Below are positions 8,823-19,154 of a stretch of 39,805 bases of DNA, piece by piece. The notes beneath the pieces are model-generated. The model did not search any database, was not told where the DNA came from, and worked only from the letters and a program-made list of their open reading frames with translations. The DNA comes from Mycolicibacterium chubuense (GTDB lineage Bacteria; Actinomycetota; Actinomycetes; Mycobacteriales; Mycobacteriaceae). The DNA lies in assembly GCF_001044255.1 (NCBI RefSeq), contig NZ_JYNX01000031.1, positions 174,210-214,014 on the forward strand, in the 5' to 3' direction. Numbering within the stretch: the stretch's first letter is position 1; each line of letters begins with the position of its first letter. Position numbers and translations under genes: made by a program.

Positions 8823-9965
8823 GTGACGCGCATCGGTCTGTCGCCGCTGGCGTGGCTCGACGACGTCGAGGTTCAGCGGCGCGCCGCCGGGCTGCGGCGG
8901 TCACTGCGCACCCGCCCGCCCGTCGAGGCGGAGCTCGACCTCGCCTCCAACGACTACCTCGGCCTCGCGCAGCACCCGCGGGTGCTCGACGGCGGCGTCG
9001 CGGCGCTGCGCACCTGGGGCGCCGGCTCGACAGGCTCGCGGCTGGTCACCGGCAACACCGAACTCCACGAGGTGTTCGAGCAGGAGTTGGCCGCGTTCGT
9101 CGGGGCGGCGTCGGCGCTCGTGTTCTCCTCGGGGTACACGGCCAATCTCGGCGCGGTCGTCGCGCTGTCGGGTCCCGGATCGCTGCTGGTCTCCGATGCG
9201 CTGACCCATGCGTCGCTGGTCGATGCCTGCCGGTTGTCGCGGGCCCGTGTCGTCGTGACACCCCACGCCGACGTCTCCGCCGTGGAGGCCGCGCTGGCTG
9301 CGCGATCCGAGGAGCGCGCCGTGGTGGTCACCGACTCGGTGTTCTCCGCCGACGGGACGTTGGCGCCGCTGCGGGCGCTGCACGACGCCTGCCGTCGGCA
9401 GGGTGCGCTGCTGATCGTCGACGAGGCCCACGGCCTCGGGGTGCGCGGCACCGGCGGCAGGGGTCTGCTGCACGAGGTCGGGCTGGCGGGCGCCCCCGAC
9501 GTGGTGATGACGACGACGCTGTCCAAGGCGCTGGGCAGCCAGGGCGGTGTCGTGCTCGGCCCCACGGCGGTGCGCGACCATCTGATCGATGCGGCGCGGC
9601 CGTTCATCTTCGACACCGGCCTGGCGCCGGCCGCCGTCGGCGCCGCCCGCGCCGCCCTGCAGGTACTGATCGACGAGCCGTGGCGCGCGCAGCGCGTCCT
9701 CGACCACGCCGCGACACTGGCCGCGCTCTGTGACGTCGCCGAGGTGCCGGCGTCGGCGGTGGTGTCGGTGATCCTGGGCGAGCCCGAGGTCGCGCTGGCC
9801 GCGGCGGCGGCGTGCGCACAGCGCGGCGTCCGGGTCGGGTGCTTCCGTCCGCCGACCGTGCCCGCGGGCACCTCCCGGCTGCGGCTCACGGCCAGGGCGT
9901 CGCTGTCCGACGAGGAGATGGCGCTGGCGCGTGACGTGCTGACCGACGTGCTGGCGGCCCGATGA
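8823..9965 (+). CDS. bioF: 8-amino-7-oxononanoate synthase (KAPA synthase)
   Basis: BioF condenses pimeloyl-thioester with L-alanine to form KAPA, using PLP. The product of 380 residues starts [14 protein letters not shown] and carries [12 protein letters not shown] (39-50), [10 protein letters not shown] (Asp200, His203) and the PLP lysine Lys235 in [12 protein letters not shown]. The GTG at 8823 is preferred because GAGGAG (8812-8817) lies five bases upstream; a GTG at 8817 inside that Shine-Dalgarno sequence is the alternative. The gene sits behind the BioQ operator and its stop overlaps the bioD start (ATGA), forming a coupled bioFD unit. The fold alone could also fit related alpha-oxoamine synthases, but the context settles it. 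Confidence 0.96.
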   Translation: MTRIGLSPLAWLDDVEVQRRAAGLRRSLRTRPPVEAELDLASNDYLGLAQHPRVLDGGVAALRTWGAGSTGSRLVTGNTELHEVFEQELAAFVGAASALVFSSGYTANLGAVVALSGPGSLLVSDALTHASLVDACRLSRARVVVTPHADVSAVEAALAARSEERAVVVTDSVFSADGTLAPLRALHDACRRQGALLIVDEAHGLGVRGTGGRGLLHEVGLAGAPDVVMTTTLSKALGSQGGVVLGPTAVRDHLIDAARPFIFDTGLAPAAVGAARAALQVLIDEPWRAQRVLDHAATLAALCDVAEVPASAVVSVILGEPEVALAAAAACAQRGVRVGCFRPPTVPAGTSRLRLTARASLSDEEMALARDVLTDVLAAR

Positions 9966-10639
9966 GTGTGCTCGTCGTCACCGGAACGGGAACGGGGGTC
10001 GGCAAGACCGTCGCCACCGCTGCGCTGGCCTGTCAGGCCCGGCTCTCCGGGCGCGACGTCGCGGTGTGCAAGCCCGTGCAGACCGGCACGGTCGACGGCG
10101 ACGACGACCTCGCCGAGATCGGCCGGCTGGCCGGCGTCGACGCGCTGTATCCGGGTTGGCGCTATCCCGAGCCGCTGGCCCCGCTGGCCGCCGCCGAGCG
10201 GGCGGGCGCCGCGCTGCCGACCCGGGCGGAGCTGATCGACCTGGTCGCCCGCGCCGACGCGCCGGGGCGCCTGACGCTGGTCGAGGGGGCCGGCGGGCTG
10301 CTCGTCGAACTGGGGGAGGGTGGCGTGACGCTGCGCGACCTCGCCGCGGACCTCGCCGCGCCGGTGCTGATCGTGGTCGCGGCCGGGTTGGGCACCCTCA
10401 ACCACACCGCCCTGACGCTCGAAGCGCTTGCCGCCCATGATGTTTCGTGTGCCGGCCTGGTGATCGGAGCGTGGCCGGCGCAGCCGGGCACCGCCGAGAT
10501 CGACAACCGGGACGCGCTGGCGCGGCTGGCGCCGGTGCGGGCTGCGCTGCCGGCGGGGCTGGGCACGCTCGGCACGGCCGACTTCGGTCAGATCAGCTCG
10601 ACGGCGTTCGACCCGGTCTGGTTGGCGGGCCTGCGCTAG
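9962..10639 (+). CDS. bioD: Dethiobiotin synthetase
   Basis: BioD closes the ureido ring of DAPA with CO2 and ATP, giving dethiobiotin. The 225-residue protein has a P-loop [10 protein letters not shown] near the N terminus (Lys15, Thr16), the second conserved CKPVQTG segment (about 36-42) and [11 protein letters not shown], the usual BioD signature. The ATG overlaps the bioF stop by four bases and the stop TAG shares its last base with the GTG of the next gene, so three genes are translationally linked. Its length is normal for the family. Confidence 0.95.
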   Translation: MSVLVVTGTGTGVGKTVATAALACQARLSGRDVAVCKPVQTGTVDGDDDLAEIGRLAGVDALYPGWRYPEPLAPLAAAERAGAALPTRAELIDLVARADAPGRLTLVEGAGGLLVELGEGGVTLRDLAADLAAPVLIVVAAGLGTLNHTALTLEALAAHDVSCAGLVIGAWPAQPGTAEIDNRDALARLAPVRAALPAGLGTLGTADFGQISSTAFDPVWLAGLR

Positions 10640-11163
10640 TGGCGCACTCCGTGGAGGTGCTCTTCGACGCCGCCACCGAGGCCGTGCTGCGTGGTCTGTG
10701 GGACGCGCTGGCCGCCGCCGGGCTGCCGAGCCAGGCCGGCCACACCGCGCCGAGCAACCGACCGCACGCGACGCTGACCGTCGCCGAACACATCGACGCA
10801 TCGGTCGACATCGCCTTACGTCCGACGCTCGAACACCTGCCGCTGCCGTGCGTGATCGGCGCTCCGATGCTCTTCGGGGGCGGTCGCACCGTCACGCTCG
10901 TGCGGCTCGTGGTGCCCTCGTCGGAGCTGCTGGCCCTGCATGACGACGTCCACCGGGTGTGCCTGCCGCACATGCCGAACGGGCCGCTGCCGCATGCTGA
11001 TCCGGGTCACTGGACACCACACGTCACGCTGGCGCGGCGCCTGGCGCCCGATCGGTTACCGGCCGCGATGGCGGTGCCGGACCTGAGCCGCGAGGTGGAG
11101 GGCCTCATCACGGGCCTTCGACACTGGGACGGCAACGCCAAAGAGGAACACTGGATCAGCTGA
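10639..11163 (+). CDS. 2H phosphoesterase (2'-5' RNA ligase family) protein in the biotin operon
   Basis: The product has 174 residues and two His-x-Thr motifs, RPHATLTV (His43, Thr45) and TPHVTLAR (His128, Thr130). Their spacing is that of the 2H phosphoesterase superfamily, which includes 2'-5' RNA ligases and cyclic phosphodiesterases. No extra domain, signal peptide or membrane segment is seen. The GTG start at 10639 shares one base with the bioD stop (TAGTG), so it is translated as part of the bioFD unit and would fall under BioQ control. No role in biotin metabolism is known to me. A nucleotide cyclic phosphodiesterase is as likely as an RNA-end enzyme. Confidence 0.85.
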   Translation: MAHSVEVLFDAATEAVLRGLWDALAAAGLPSQAGHTAPSNRPHATLTVAEHIDASVDIALRPTLEHLPLPCVIGAPMLFGGGRTVTLVRLVVPSSELLALHDDVHRVCLPHMPNGPLPHADPGHWTPHVTLARRLAPDRLPAAMAVPDLSREVEGLITGLRHWDGNAKEEHWIS

Positions 11164-11170
11164 TCTGCGG

Positions 11171-11176
11171 TACCTT
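11171..11176 (+). promoter_or_regulatory. Probable -10 element for the exported-protein gene at 11185
   Basis: TACCTT fits TANNNT and lies eight bases before the GTG at 11185, with no ribosome-binding site between. A leaderless transcript is likely, although read-through from the bioFD operon is also possible. Confidence 0.45.
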
Positions 11177-11184
11177 CCTGGTCG

Positions 11185-11961
11185 GTGGCCAAGCGATCCG
11201 ACGAGGAGCCCGGCCGGACCTCCGACTGGAGCCCCGGCCGCGTGCACTGGTGGACGACCACCTCGATCGCGATCATCGGTGCGATCGTCGGCGGGACGTC
11301 GCTCATCCTGAACTTCTTCTATCAGCCGAGCCCGCCGCCGACCACGATCTCCTCAGGTCACTCCGAGTTCATGAAGCTGAGCTATTCCGACCGGATCGAC
11401 CGCTGCGTGCCGTACATCTCGGCGAACCTCCCGGCGTGGCAGGACCGCTGGCGCACGGCCCTGGACGGCAGCGGCGGCGCGCGCCAGAAGCCGCCGGTGC
11501 CGTTCGCCGGGCTCGGTGACGCGGACGCCAGGGGGCAGGCGATCGTGAACACCTATCTGGCGGTGGTCAACTACGCCGAGAAGCTCGCGCCCACCGACGA
11601 GGGCGAGAACCTGCTGTCGTGCATCTACGCTCCGGTGCTGAAAATGGATCCCGCACAGCGCTATCCGGACGTCGAGGCGCTGGTCGGCAGTGGCAACGAA
11701 ACCCCCAAGGCCGACAACATCGTGGTCGCCGAGAGCCCGACCTACACCCAGGGCGAGTTCGCCGGCGTCACCGCCGAGGGTCGTCCGAGCAAGATCGTCG
11801 AGGTGGTCATCCGCCCGGGTCCGAGCGAGGCGCACCGCCAGCTGGGGTTCGCGTTGGTGTCGGGCCACGAGCAGGGGGTCCGGATGTGGGCACTCAACGC
11901 CTCGGTGGACCGGGGTGATCCGCAGTGGATGGCCGACATCCCGCGGTACCGCGGCTTCTAG
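11185..11961 (+). CDS. Membrane-anchored protein of unknown function
   Basis: I do not recognise the family. The 258-residue product has a polar start (MAKRSDEEPGRTSDW), one hydrophobic segment at about residues 25-46, a proline-rich linker (QPSPPPTT) and a C-terminal domain of about 200 residues that should lie outside the membrane. The two cysteines seen (DRCVPYIS and LLSCIYAP) could form a disulphide. There is no lipobox at the end of the hydrophobic stretch. The GTG at 11185 follows a TACCTT element by eight bases. The gene converges on bioQ, and the two stop codons share the palindrome CTAG (11958-11961). No link with biotin can be inferred from the protein itself. Confidence 0.75.
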   Translation: MAKRSDEEPGRTSDWSPGRVHWWTTTSIAIIGAIVGGTSLILNFFYQPSPPPTTISSGHSEFMKLSYSDRIDRCVPYISANLPAWQDRWRTALDGSGGARQKPPVPFAGLGDADARGQAIVNTYLAVVNYAEKLAPTDEGENLLSCIYAPVLKMDPAQRYPDVEALVGSGNETPKADNIVVAESPTYTQGEFAGVTAEGRPSKIVEVVIRPGPSEAHRQLGFALVSGHEQGVRMWALNASVDRGDPQWMADIPRYRGF

Positions 11962-12536
11962 ACCCGCTGTTCCCGTCGCGCCAGGATTCCGTCGATCAGC
12001 AACTGCACCCCGAAATCGAAGCGGGCACCCGGATCGTCGGTCAGCAGTGAGGGCCCCTCGGGCAGCTCCGCCCCCGCCGCATCCCACTGCCGCCGCGACT
12101 GCTCGTCGACGGTGAACCCGAGCACGTAGTACACGACGGTGCGCGCGGTCAGCTCCGCGTTGGCGGTCGCCACCCCGGCGTCGAGGGCCGCGTCGCCGAG
12201 CCGGCCGAGCACGTCGGTCATCACGGCGGACTGCCCGGCCGCGAAGCTCGCCGACACCAGCTCGGCGCCGTCGGTGTGCGAGAGCAGCGCGTCACGCAGT
12301 TGGGCGCAGATGCCGGCGACGCGGGTGCGCCAGTCACCGGCGGGCGCGCCCACCGGCTGCAGGATCCGGTCGGCCACCGCGCCGAGCAGTTGCTGCTTGT
12401 TGGCGAAGTGCCAGTACAGCGCGCCCGGTGAGACCTCGAGCTCGCGCGCCAGCCGCCGCATCGACAGATCGGCGATCCCGTATTCGTCCAGCAGGGCCGT
12501 CGCCGCGTCGACCACGTCGCGTTTGTGGAGCTGCAC
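11958..12536 (-). CDS. bioQ: TetR-family repressor of biotin genes
   Basis: This 192-residue protein has a TetR helix-turn-helix at about residues 22-46 (IADLSMRRLARELEVSPGAL, then YWHF) and a helical C-terminal domain. Divergence from bioB across a BioQ box identifies it as BioQ, the biotin repressor described in M. smegmatis, not BirA. The GTG at 12536 is six bases beyond a TAGGGT hexamer on the minus strand (12548-12543), so the message is probably leaderless. The operator at 12552-12564 lies just upstream of that hexamer, so BioQ should also repress its own gene. The ligand is not evident from the sequence. Confidence 0.9.
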   Translation of the reverse strand: MQLHKRDVVDAATALLDEYGIADLSMRRLARELEVSPGALYWHFANKQQLLGAVADRILQPVGAPAGDWRTRVAGICAQLRDALLSHTDGAELVSASFAAGQSAVMTDVLGRLGDAALDAGVATANAELTARTVVYYVLGFTVDEQSRRQWDAAGAELPEGPSLLTDDPGARFDFGVQLLIDGILARREQRV

Positions 12537-12542
12537 GCCAGT

Positions 12543-13616
<1,074 letters not shown>

Positions 13617-13617
<1 letters not shown>

Positions 13618-13844
13618 TGGTGCGCGATCTGCCCGCGCCGGTGGGTGCCGGCGTCTACAACGTCTACACCGGCGAACCCGCGGGCAGTACCGTGCCGACC
13701 GCCGCCGCGCTGGGACTGGAACCGCCGCGGTTCTGTGCCGAATGCGGGCGGCGGATGATCGTGCAGGTGCGTCCCGACGGGTGGTGGGCCAAGTGCTCGA
13801 GGCACGGGCAGGTGGACTCGAGAGATCTGGAGTTGTACCGATGA
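13617..13844 (+). CDS. bsaP: Biotin synthase auxiliary protein
   Basis: The 75-residue product matches the small protein encoded after bioB in mycobacteria (Rv1590), recently named BsaP because BioB needs it to make biotin. Four possible metal or cluster ligands are visible: Cys40-x2-Cys43 (FCAECGRR) and Cys60-x2-His63 (AKCSRHG). The rest is a short polar N-terminal half. I chose the ATG at 13617, which overlaps the bioB stop by one base (TGATG); the GTG at 13614 is an alternative. The stop overlaps the start of the next gene (ATGA). The identification rests on family resemblance and position; the ligand assignment is inference. Confidence 0.88.
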
Positions 13845-14470
13845 GCCGGACGCATGCGGTGCTGTGGGTCGTGGTCGGGCTGGCCGCTGCCGGAGCGCTG
13901 TGCGGCGCGGTGTGGGCCTGGCTGGCCCCGCCGATCCACGGCGTGGTGGCGCTGACCCGCAGCAACGAGCGGGTCAAGGCGTACCTGGGCAACGAGGCCG
14001 ACCACTTCTTCACCGCGGCAGCACTTCTCGTCGGAATGCTGGCGGTGCTCGCCGTCGTGGCCGCGGTCGCGGTGTGGCAGTGGCGCCGCCACCGCGGACC
14101 GGTGATGATGGCCGCGCTGTGCCTGGGGTCGGTGGCCGCGTCGGCGGCCGCGGTGGGCGTCGGGGCGGCCCTGGTGCGCTGGCGCTACGGCCACATCGAC
14201 GTGGCGACGGTTCCGGTCTCCGAGCAGAACCGGGTGCACTACGTGACGGAGGCGCCGGCGGTGTTCTTCGGTCACACACCGCTGCAGGTGGCGCTCACGC
14301 TGCTGTTCCCCGCGGCGGTGGCGGCCATCGTCTACGTGCTGGCGGCGGTGTCCACCTCGCGTGACGATCTCGGCGGCTGGCCGCCGGTCGAGCCGGCCGC
14401 GCCGGTTATCGGTCGAACCGCGACAGAGGTTGACGCTCCACCCGTCGCCCCGTCATCACCTTCACCGTGA
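13841..14470 (+). CDS. DUF2567 membrane protein
   Basis: This protein of 209 residues ([20 protein letters not shown]...) has four clear hydrophobic segments at about residues 7-28, 50-75, 88-112 and 148-172. Short charged loops lie between them, and a proline-rich hydrophilic tail follows from about 180. It matches the DUF2567 family represented by Rv1591, whose function is unknown. A region of about 40 residues between helices 3 and 4 would be on one side of the membrane. The ATG overlaps the bsaP stop by four bases, so it is made with BioB and BsaP; a role in biotin transport is only a guess. Its last 65 bases overlap the convergent lipase gene. Confidence 0.85.
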   Translation: MSRTHAVLWVVVGLAAAGALCGAVWAWLAPPIHGVVALTRSNERVKAYLGNEADHFFTAAALLVGMLAVLAVVAAVAVWQWRRHRGPVMMAALCLGSVAASAAAVGVGAALVRWRYGHIDVATVPVSEQNRVHYVTEAPAVFFGHTPLQVALTLLFPAAVAAIVYVLAAVSTSRDDLGGWPPVEPAAPVIGRTATEVDAPPVAPSSPSP

Positions 14471-15758
14471 TCGTGCCCAGGGTGAGCATCCCGCGGTAGG
14501 TCGAGGGGTTCAGCAGGGTGGGCCATTTGGTCCGCTTCACGTGCGTGCGCAGCGGCGCCCCGGCGAATCGGTCCCGGAGCCAGCGCAGCGTCATCGGCGC
14601 CGACATGGGGTGCAGCAGCAGGTGCTCGCTGAGCAGGTCGCGGTGGTAGGTCACGCGCGCTCCGCCCCGGGTGTAGGTGTGGGTCAGCTCGTCGATGTCG
14701 TCGACGGAGATGATGCGGTCGTGCACGGCCTGCACGATCAGCAGCGGGATCGTCGGTGCGGCGGTGCCGAGCTTGATGCTCGCGAAGACGTTCTGCACCT
14801 CCGGCGTCAGCAGGATCTCCTCGAGCGGGCGGTCGATCATGGTGGCCATGTCGCGGCCGGCGCAGGTGACCATCGCGTGCGCGGTGGTCATCTTCTGAAT
14901 CCGGTCCAGCATCGCTTTGCCCTCGTCGGTGGCGTGGGTCTGGATGATCTCGTCGAGCTCGGGGTAGATGTGGCACAGCGCGGCGACCACCAGCGCGGGC
15001 AGGCCGGCGTAGATGCTGCCGTTGAGCCGGCGGAACGCATGGCCGAGGTCGCCGACGGGCGAACCGAGGACCGCGCCCACGACGTTCAGCTCGGGCGCGT
15101 AGCTGTCCTGCACCTCGGCGGCCCAGGCCGAGGCCAGTCCGCCGCCCGAGTAGCCCCACAGCCCGATCGGCGACTTCGACGTCAGGCCGAACGACTGGTG
15201 GTTGATGGCCGCACGGATGCCGTCGAGGATGTGGTAGCCCGGCTCGTAGGGCGCGCCCCACATGCCGGCCGACCCTTCGTGGTCGGGCACCGAGACGGCC
15301 CAGCCCTCCGCCAGCGCGGCGGCGACCAGCAGGAACTCGAACTGCGCGACGGCGCCGATGGCCTTGGCGCCCCGGCGAAGGGCGTACGACGGGAAGCAGC
15401 GGCTCGCGACGGCGTCGATCGCGCACTGGTAGGACATGATCGGCAGCGGTCGTTCGGGATCGCGCTCGGTGGGGATCACCACGGTGGTGACGCCGGCCTG
15501 CGGGTCACCCTTGAAGTCGGTGGTGCGGTAGAGCAGCTGGGTGGCGGTGAATTTCTGCGGGACGAACCCGAGAAACGCCAGTTCGACGTCCCGGGAGCGC
15601 AACACCGTGCCGGGGCGGGCGTGCTCGAAACCCTCCGGCGGCTGGTAGAAGGGATCCTCGGCCGGGAGGATGGGCCGGTGCCTGGGCCGGAGCGGCTCGT
15701 GGTGGGGTTGGCCGATCCATTCGGCCCCGGTCGCCCGCGCCACATTGCCCAAGTCCAT
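14406..15758 (-). CDS. Secretory-type lipase/esterase (LIP family, alpha/beta hydrolase)
   Basis: The 450-residue product resembles the Rv1592c lipase family. The nucleophile elbow is GYSGGG with Ser204 after the core strand (SPIGLW). Acid and histidine candidates lie in AVHDRIIS and SEHLLLHP near the C terminus. Despite the family name, no convincing signal peptide is seen at the N terminus ([16 protein letters not shown]), so it may be cytosolic or leave by another route. It lies downstream of nrtR on the same strand, 42 bases away, and could be co-transcribed or have its own promoter beside the direct repeat at 15773-15791. Its 3' end overlaps the DUF2567 gene by 65 bases in the antisense sense. 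Confidence 0.85.
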   Translation of the reverse strand: MDLGNVARATGAEWIGQPHHEPLRPRHRPILPAEDPFYQPPEGFEHARPGTVLRSRDVELAFLGFVPQKFTATQLLYRTTDFKGDPQAGVTTVVIPTERDPERPLPIMSYQCAIDAVASRCFPSYALRRGAKAIGAVAQFEFLLVAAALAEGWAVSVPDHEGSAGMWGAPYEPGYHILDGIRAAINHQSFGLTSKSPIGLWGYSGGGLASAWAAEVQDSYAPELNVVGAVLGSPVGDLGHAFRRLNGSIYAGLPALVVAALCHIYPELDEIIQTHATDEGKAMLDRIQKMTTAHAMVTCAGRDMATMIDRPLEEILLTPEVQNVFASIKLGTAAPTIPLLIVQAVHDRIISVDDIDELTHTYTRGGARVTYHRDLLSEHLLLHPMSAPMTLRWLRDRFAGAPLRTHVKRTKWPTLLNPSTYRGMLTLGTITVKVMTGRRVERQPLSRFDR

Positions 15759-15772
15759 CCCCGCATTGTTAC

Positions 15773-15791
15773 TTAAGAAGGCGTTAAGAAG
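15773..15791 (-). repeat. Direct repeat upstream of the lipase gene
   Basis: On the minus strand CTTCTTAA occurs twice with CGC between, an 11-base period or about one helical turn. It starts 15 bases before the lipase ATG, in an AT-rich island unlike its GC-rich surroundings. This spacing suits a regulator that binds as a tandem dimer, but none can be named. Confidence 0.5.
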
Positions 15792-15800
15792 CCAGCCGAC

Positions 15801-16505
15801 TCACCCGGGCGGGCGCAAAGCAGCGAATTCGTCGGTCACCCGGTAGCGCGGATCGGCGAAGCGGTACAGGGCGGCCGGGCGGCCCCCGCTGCGGCCTGAC
15901 CGGGCGGTGGTGCCCGTCCTGGTGATGACATGGCGACGCTCGAGCACCCGCTGCAGATTGGTCGCGTCGACCGGGTGCCCGAGTGCCGCGCTGTAGATGT
16001 CCCGCAGCGTCGACAGCGCGAATTCACCTGGTGCCAAGGCGAATCCGATGTTGGTGTACGACAACTTGGCCACCAGCCGGTTGTGCGCGTGGTCGACCAT
16101 CGGGCCGTGGTCGAACGCCATCGGCGGTAGGTCGCTGACCGGGTGCCAGCGCGTGTCCGACGGGAGCTCGGGCGTCGCGGGGGAGGGCACCAGGCCCAGG
16201 AAGGTGGACGCGATCGTGCGATCGCCCGGCACCCGGTCGGGGTCGGAGAACACCGCCAACTGCTCGAGGTGAGCGAGTTCACGCAGGTCCACCTTCTCGG
16301 CCAGTTGGCGCCGCACCGAGTCCGTCAGCGTCTCGTCATGACCCAGTCGGCCGCCGGGCAGGGACCACCTGCCGCGCTCCGGATCCAGGGCCCGCTGCCA
16401 TAACAGCACGTGAAGCGCCGGTTTCCCGGCGGTGGCGGGTCCCTGCTGCGGACGAACCTGGAACACCGCGGCCAGGACCTCGTGGTGAGTGCTACGATGT
16501 GGCAT
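15801..16505 (-). CDS. nrtR: NrtR-type Nudix repressor of NAD synthesis
   Basis: The 234-residue product has an N-terminal Nudix domain (about 8-150) and a C-terminal winged-helix domain (about 155-225, ending [13 protein letters not shown]). That is the layout of NrtR, which represses NAD biosynthesis genes and senses NAD-derived nucleotides such as ADP-ribose. The Nudix box runs from Gly52 with Glu58 and Arg66 in place, but Gln67, Lys71 and Asp73 stand where Glu, Glu and Gly are expected, so hydrolysis is probably weak or lost. The ATG at 16505 is seven bases beyond TACAAT on the minus strand, giving a leaderless message. It diverges from nadABC across a large palindrome, its likely operator. 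Mycobacterial NrtR has been shown to regulate this nad operon. Confidence 0.9.
   Translation of the reverse strand: MPHRSTHHEVLAAVFQVRPQQGPATAGKPALHVLLWQRALDPERGRWSLPGGRLGHDETLTDSVRRQLAEKVDLRELAHLEQLAVFSDPDRVPGDRTIASTFLGLVPSPATPELPSDTRWHPVSDLPPMAFDHGPMVDHAHNRLVAKLSYTNIGFALAPGEFALSTLRDIYSAALGHPVDATNLQRVLERRHVITRTGTTARSGRSGGRPAALYRFADPRYRVTDEFAALRPPG
16490..16498 (+). promoter_or_regulatory. Extended -10 promoter of nadABC
   Basis: TGCTACGAT contains TGN directly before the hexamer TACGAT (16493-16498), the extended -10 form common in mycobacteria. Transcription would begin near 16505, just before the NrtR palindrome. A repressor bound there would therefore block the polymerase. Confidence 0.6.
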
Positions 16506-16528
16506 GTTTTCGATTGTAAGTCGAAAAC
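16506..16528. promoter_or_regulatory. NrtR operator palindrome with the nrtR -10 inside it
   Basis: GTTTTCGA (16506-16513) and TCGAAAAC (16521-16528) are perfect eight-base inverted arms around a seven-base centre. The palindrome abuts the nrtR start codon and lies just downstream of the nadA -10. Its centre, read on the minus strand, contains TACAAT (16518-16513), the nrtR -10. One bound dimer would thus shut both directions. Assignment to NrtR is inferred from position and symmetry. Confidence 0.75.
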
Positions 16529-16551
16529 CTGGAAGAGTGAAGGAGACGGCG

Positions 16552-17595
16552 ATGACCGTACTCACGGGGTCCTTCGACGCCGCGCTGGCCGACAAGATCG
16601 TCGACGGCCCCGAGGGCTTCTCCGGCGTCGAGGGCGACGCCGCCTGGGCGGCGGAGGTCCGCCGACTTCTCGACCTGCGGGGCGCGACGCTGCTGGCGCA
16701 CAACTATCAGTTGCCGGCCATCCAGGACGTCGCCGACCACGTCGGCGACTCGCTGGCCCTGTCGCGGATCGCCGCCGAGGCGCCCGAGGACACCATCGTG
16801 TTCGCCGGTGTGCACTTCATGGCCGAGACCGCCAAGATCCTCTCGCCGGACAAGACCGTGCTGATCCCCGACCAGCGGGCCGGCTGCTCGCTGGCCGACT
16901 CGATCACCGCCGATGAGTTGCGCGCCTGGAAGGCCGATCATCCCGGCGCCGTCGTGGTGTCCTACGTCAACACCACCGCCGCGGTGAAGGCCGAGACCGA
17001 CATCTGCTGCACGTCGTCGAACGCCGTCGAGGTCGTCGCGTCGATCCCGGCCGACCGCGAGGTGCTGTTCTGCCCGGACCAGTTCCTCGGCGCGCACGTG
17101 CGCCGCATTACCGGCCGGACCAACCTGCACGTCTGGGCCGGCGAATGCCACGTGCACGCGGGCATCAACGGCGACGAACTCGCCGCGCAGGCCCGCAGCC
17201 ACCCCGATGCGGAGCTGTTCGTCCACCCCGAATGCGGATGTGCCACCTCGGCGCTGTACCTCGCCGGTGAGGGCGCCTTCCCGGCGGACCGGGTGAAGAT
17301 CCTGTCCACCGGAGGGATGCTCGACGCCGCCAAGACCTCGCACGCCACGCAGGTGCTGGTCGCGACCGAGGTCGGCATGCTGCACCAGTTGCGCCGTGCC
17401 GCACCGGGTATCGATTTCCAGGCCGTCAACGACCGGGCGTCCTGCAAGTACATGAAGATGATCACGCCGGCGGCGCTGCTGCGCTGCCTGGTCGAGGGCG
17501 CCGACGAGGTGCACGTCGACCGCGACGTCGCGGCCGCGGCCCGTCGCAGCGTGACCCGGATGATCGAGATCGGGCAGCCCGGCGGCGGGGAATGA
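16552..17595 (+). CDS. nadA: Quinolinate synthase
   Basis: NadA condenses iminoaspartate with dihydroxyacetone phosphate to quinolinate, using a 4Fe-4S cluster. The 347-residue protein has the family's three cluster cysteines, Cys112 (AGCSLADS), Cys199 (WAGECHVH) and Cys298 (SCKYMKM), which align with the known E. coli trio. It also has [19 protein letters not shown] and HPECGC. The ATG at 16552 is chosen because AAGGAG (16540-16545) lies six bases upstream; an in-frame ATG at 16504 falls inside the promoter region. The stop overlaps the nadB start (ATGA). It is controlled by the NrtR palindrome upstream. Confidence 0.97.
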   Translation: MTVLTGSFDAALADKIVDGPEGFSGVEGDAAWAAEVRRLLDLRGATLLAHNYQLPAIQDVADHVGDSLALSRIAAEAPEDTIVFAGVHFMAETAKILSPDKTVLIPDQRAGCSLADSITADELRAWKADHPGAVVVSYVNTTAAVKAETDICCTSSNAVEVVASIPADREVLFCPDQFLGAHVRRITGRTNLHVWAGECHVHAGINGDELAAQARSHPDAELFVHPECGCATSALYLAGEGAFPADRVKILSTGGMLDAAKTSHATQVLVATEVGMLHQLRRAAPGIDFQAVNDRASCKYMKMITPAALLRCLVEGADEVHVDRDVAAAARRSVTRMIEIGQPGGGE

Positions 17596-19154
17596 CCGCC
17601 GCCACCGGCTGCGGCGGCGCCGGCGTCTGGCGCCGCCGAGCCGACGTCGTCGTGATCGGCACCGGGGTGGCCGGGCTGGCCGCCGCGCTGGCCGCACACC
17701 GCCGTGGCCGCACGGTCGTGCTGCTGAGCAAGGCGGGGGAGACCGCCACGTTCTACGCCCAGGGCGGCATCGCCGTCGTCCTGGCCGGCGTGCACGCCGA
17801 CGGTGACTCGATCGACGCCCATGTGGCCGACACACTCGCCGCGGGCGCCGGTCTGTGCGATCCCGAGGCGGTGCGGTCCATCGTCGCCGACGGCTCCCGG
17901 GCCGTCGCCGAATTGGTCGGCGCCGGAGCCCATTTCGACGAGTCCGCGCCCGGCCAGTGGGCGCTGACCCGCGAGGGTGGGCATTCCCGGCGACGCATCA
18001 TCCACTCCGGTGGCGACGCGACCGGCGCGGAGGTGCAGCGCGCCCTCGACCACGCCGCCGCCCACCTGGACATCCGCCGCAATCACGTCGCGCTCGACCT
18101 GCTGATCGACGACGGCGCGATCGCCGGCGTCTCGGTGCTCAGCGAGGACGGCCTCGGCGCCGTCTACGCGCCCTCGGTGATCCTGGCGACCGGCGGGGCG
18201 GGGCACCTCTATCAGGCCACCACGAACCCCGAGGGGTCCACCGGCGACGGGGTCGCGCTGGCGATGTGGGCCGGAGTGCCGGTCTCCGACGTCGAGTTCG
18301 TCCAGTTCCACCCGACCATGCTCTACACCGGCCCGGCCGGCGGGCGGCGACCGCTCGTCACCGAGGCACTGCGCGGCGAGGGCGCCAGACTGGTTGATGC
18401 ACAGGGCAACTCGGTGACTTCCGGAGTGCACCCGATGGGCGACCTGGCCCCGCGCGACGTCGTCGCCGCGGCCATCGAGGCGCGGCTGGCCGAATCCGGC
18501 GATGCCTGCGTCTTTCTCGACGCGCGGGGCGTGGCCGACGTCGCGCGCCGCTTCCCGACCGTCACCGCCGCCTGCCGGGCGGCGGGGCTCGATCCGGCGG
18601 CGCAGCCGATCCCCGTCGTTCCCGGTGCGCACTACAGCTGCGGGGGCGTGGTCACCGATGTCCACGGCCGTACCGCGATCCCCGGTCTGCTCGCCGCCGG
18701 CGAGGTGGCCCGCACCGGGATGCACGGCGCGAACCGGTTGGCCTCCAACAGCCTGCTCGAAGGTCTGGTGGTGGGCGGTCGCGCGGGAGTCGCAGCCGCG
18801 GAGCACGCCGTCGACGCCGGTCCGGCCCGGGTGGTCGCGCCGGTACCGTCGCCGCGGCCCGTGCTCGCCCGCCCCGAGCTGCAGCAGGCGATGAGCCGGC
18901 ACGCCTCCGTCGTCCGCGACGACGCCGGGTTGGGTCTGCTGATCGAGCGGCTCGACTCGGCCGCTTCGCGAATCGTCAACTCGCGCAGCACCTTCGAGGA
19001 CGCCGCGCTGACCACGGTGGCCGGCGCCGTCGCCGCCGCCGCGCGGGCCCGCACCGAGACCCGCGGCAGCCACCACCGTCGCGACTTCCCCGACACCGAC
19101 CCGGCGCAGGCGGCCAGTATCGTCTGCGCTCCGGTGGCAGCGGGGTGCCGATGA
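17592..19154 (+). CDS. nadB: L-aspartate oxidase
   Basis: NadB oxidises L-aspartate to iminoaspartate, the substrate of NadA, using FAD. The product is 520 residues long. An FAD-binding GTGVAG (23-28) follows an unusually long N-terminal stretch of about 18 residues. [19 protein letters not shown], and the late [20 protein letters not shown] are all typical of the succinate dehydrogenase/NadB flavoprotein family. It overlaps nadA by four bases and nadC by four bases (ATGA at 19151), so all three enzymes are made together. NadB is preferred over fumarate reductase because of context and the absence of partner subunits. Confidence 0.97.
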   Translation: MTAATGCGGAGVWRRRADVVVIGTGVAGLAAALAAHRRGRTVVLLSKAGETATFYAQGGIAVVLAGVHADGDSIDAHVADTLAAGAGLCDPEAVRSIVADGSRAVAELVGAGAHFDESAPGQWALTREGGHSRRRIIHSGGDATGAEVQRALDHAAAHLDIRRNHVALDLLIDDGAIAGVSVLSEDGLGAVYAPSVILATGGAGHLYQATTNPEGSTGDGVALAMWAGVPVSDVEFVQFHPTMLYTGPAGGRRPLVTEALRGEGARLVDAQGNSVTSGVHPMGDLAPRDVVAAAIEARLAESGDACVFLDARGVADVARRFPTVTAACRAAGLDPAAQPIPVVPGAHYSCGGVVTDVHGRTAIPGLLAAGEVARTGMHGANRLASNSLLEGLVVGGRAGVAAAEHAVDAGPARVVAPVPSPRPVLARPELQQAMSRHASVVRDDAGLGLLIERLDSAASRIVNSRSTFEDAALTTVAGAVAAAARARTETRGSHHRRDFPDTDPAQAASIVCAPVAAGCR

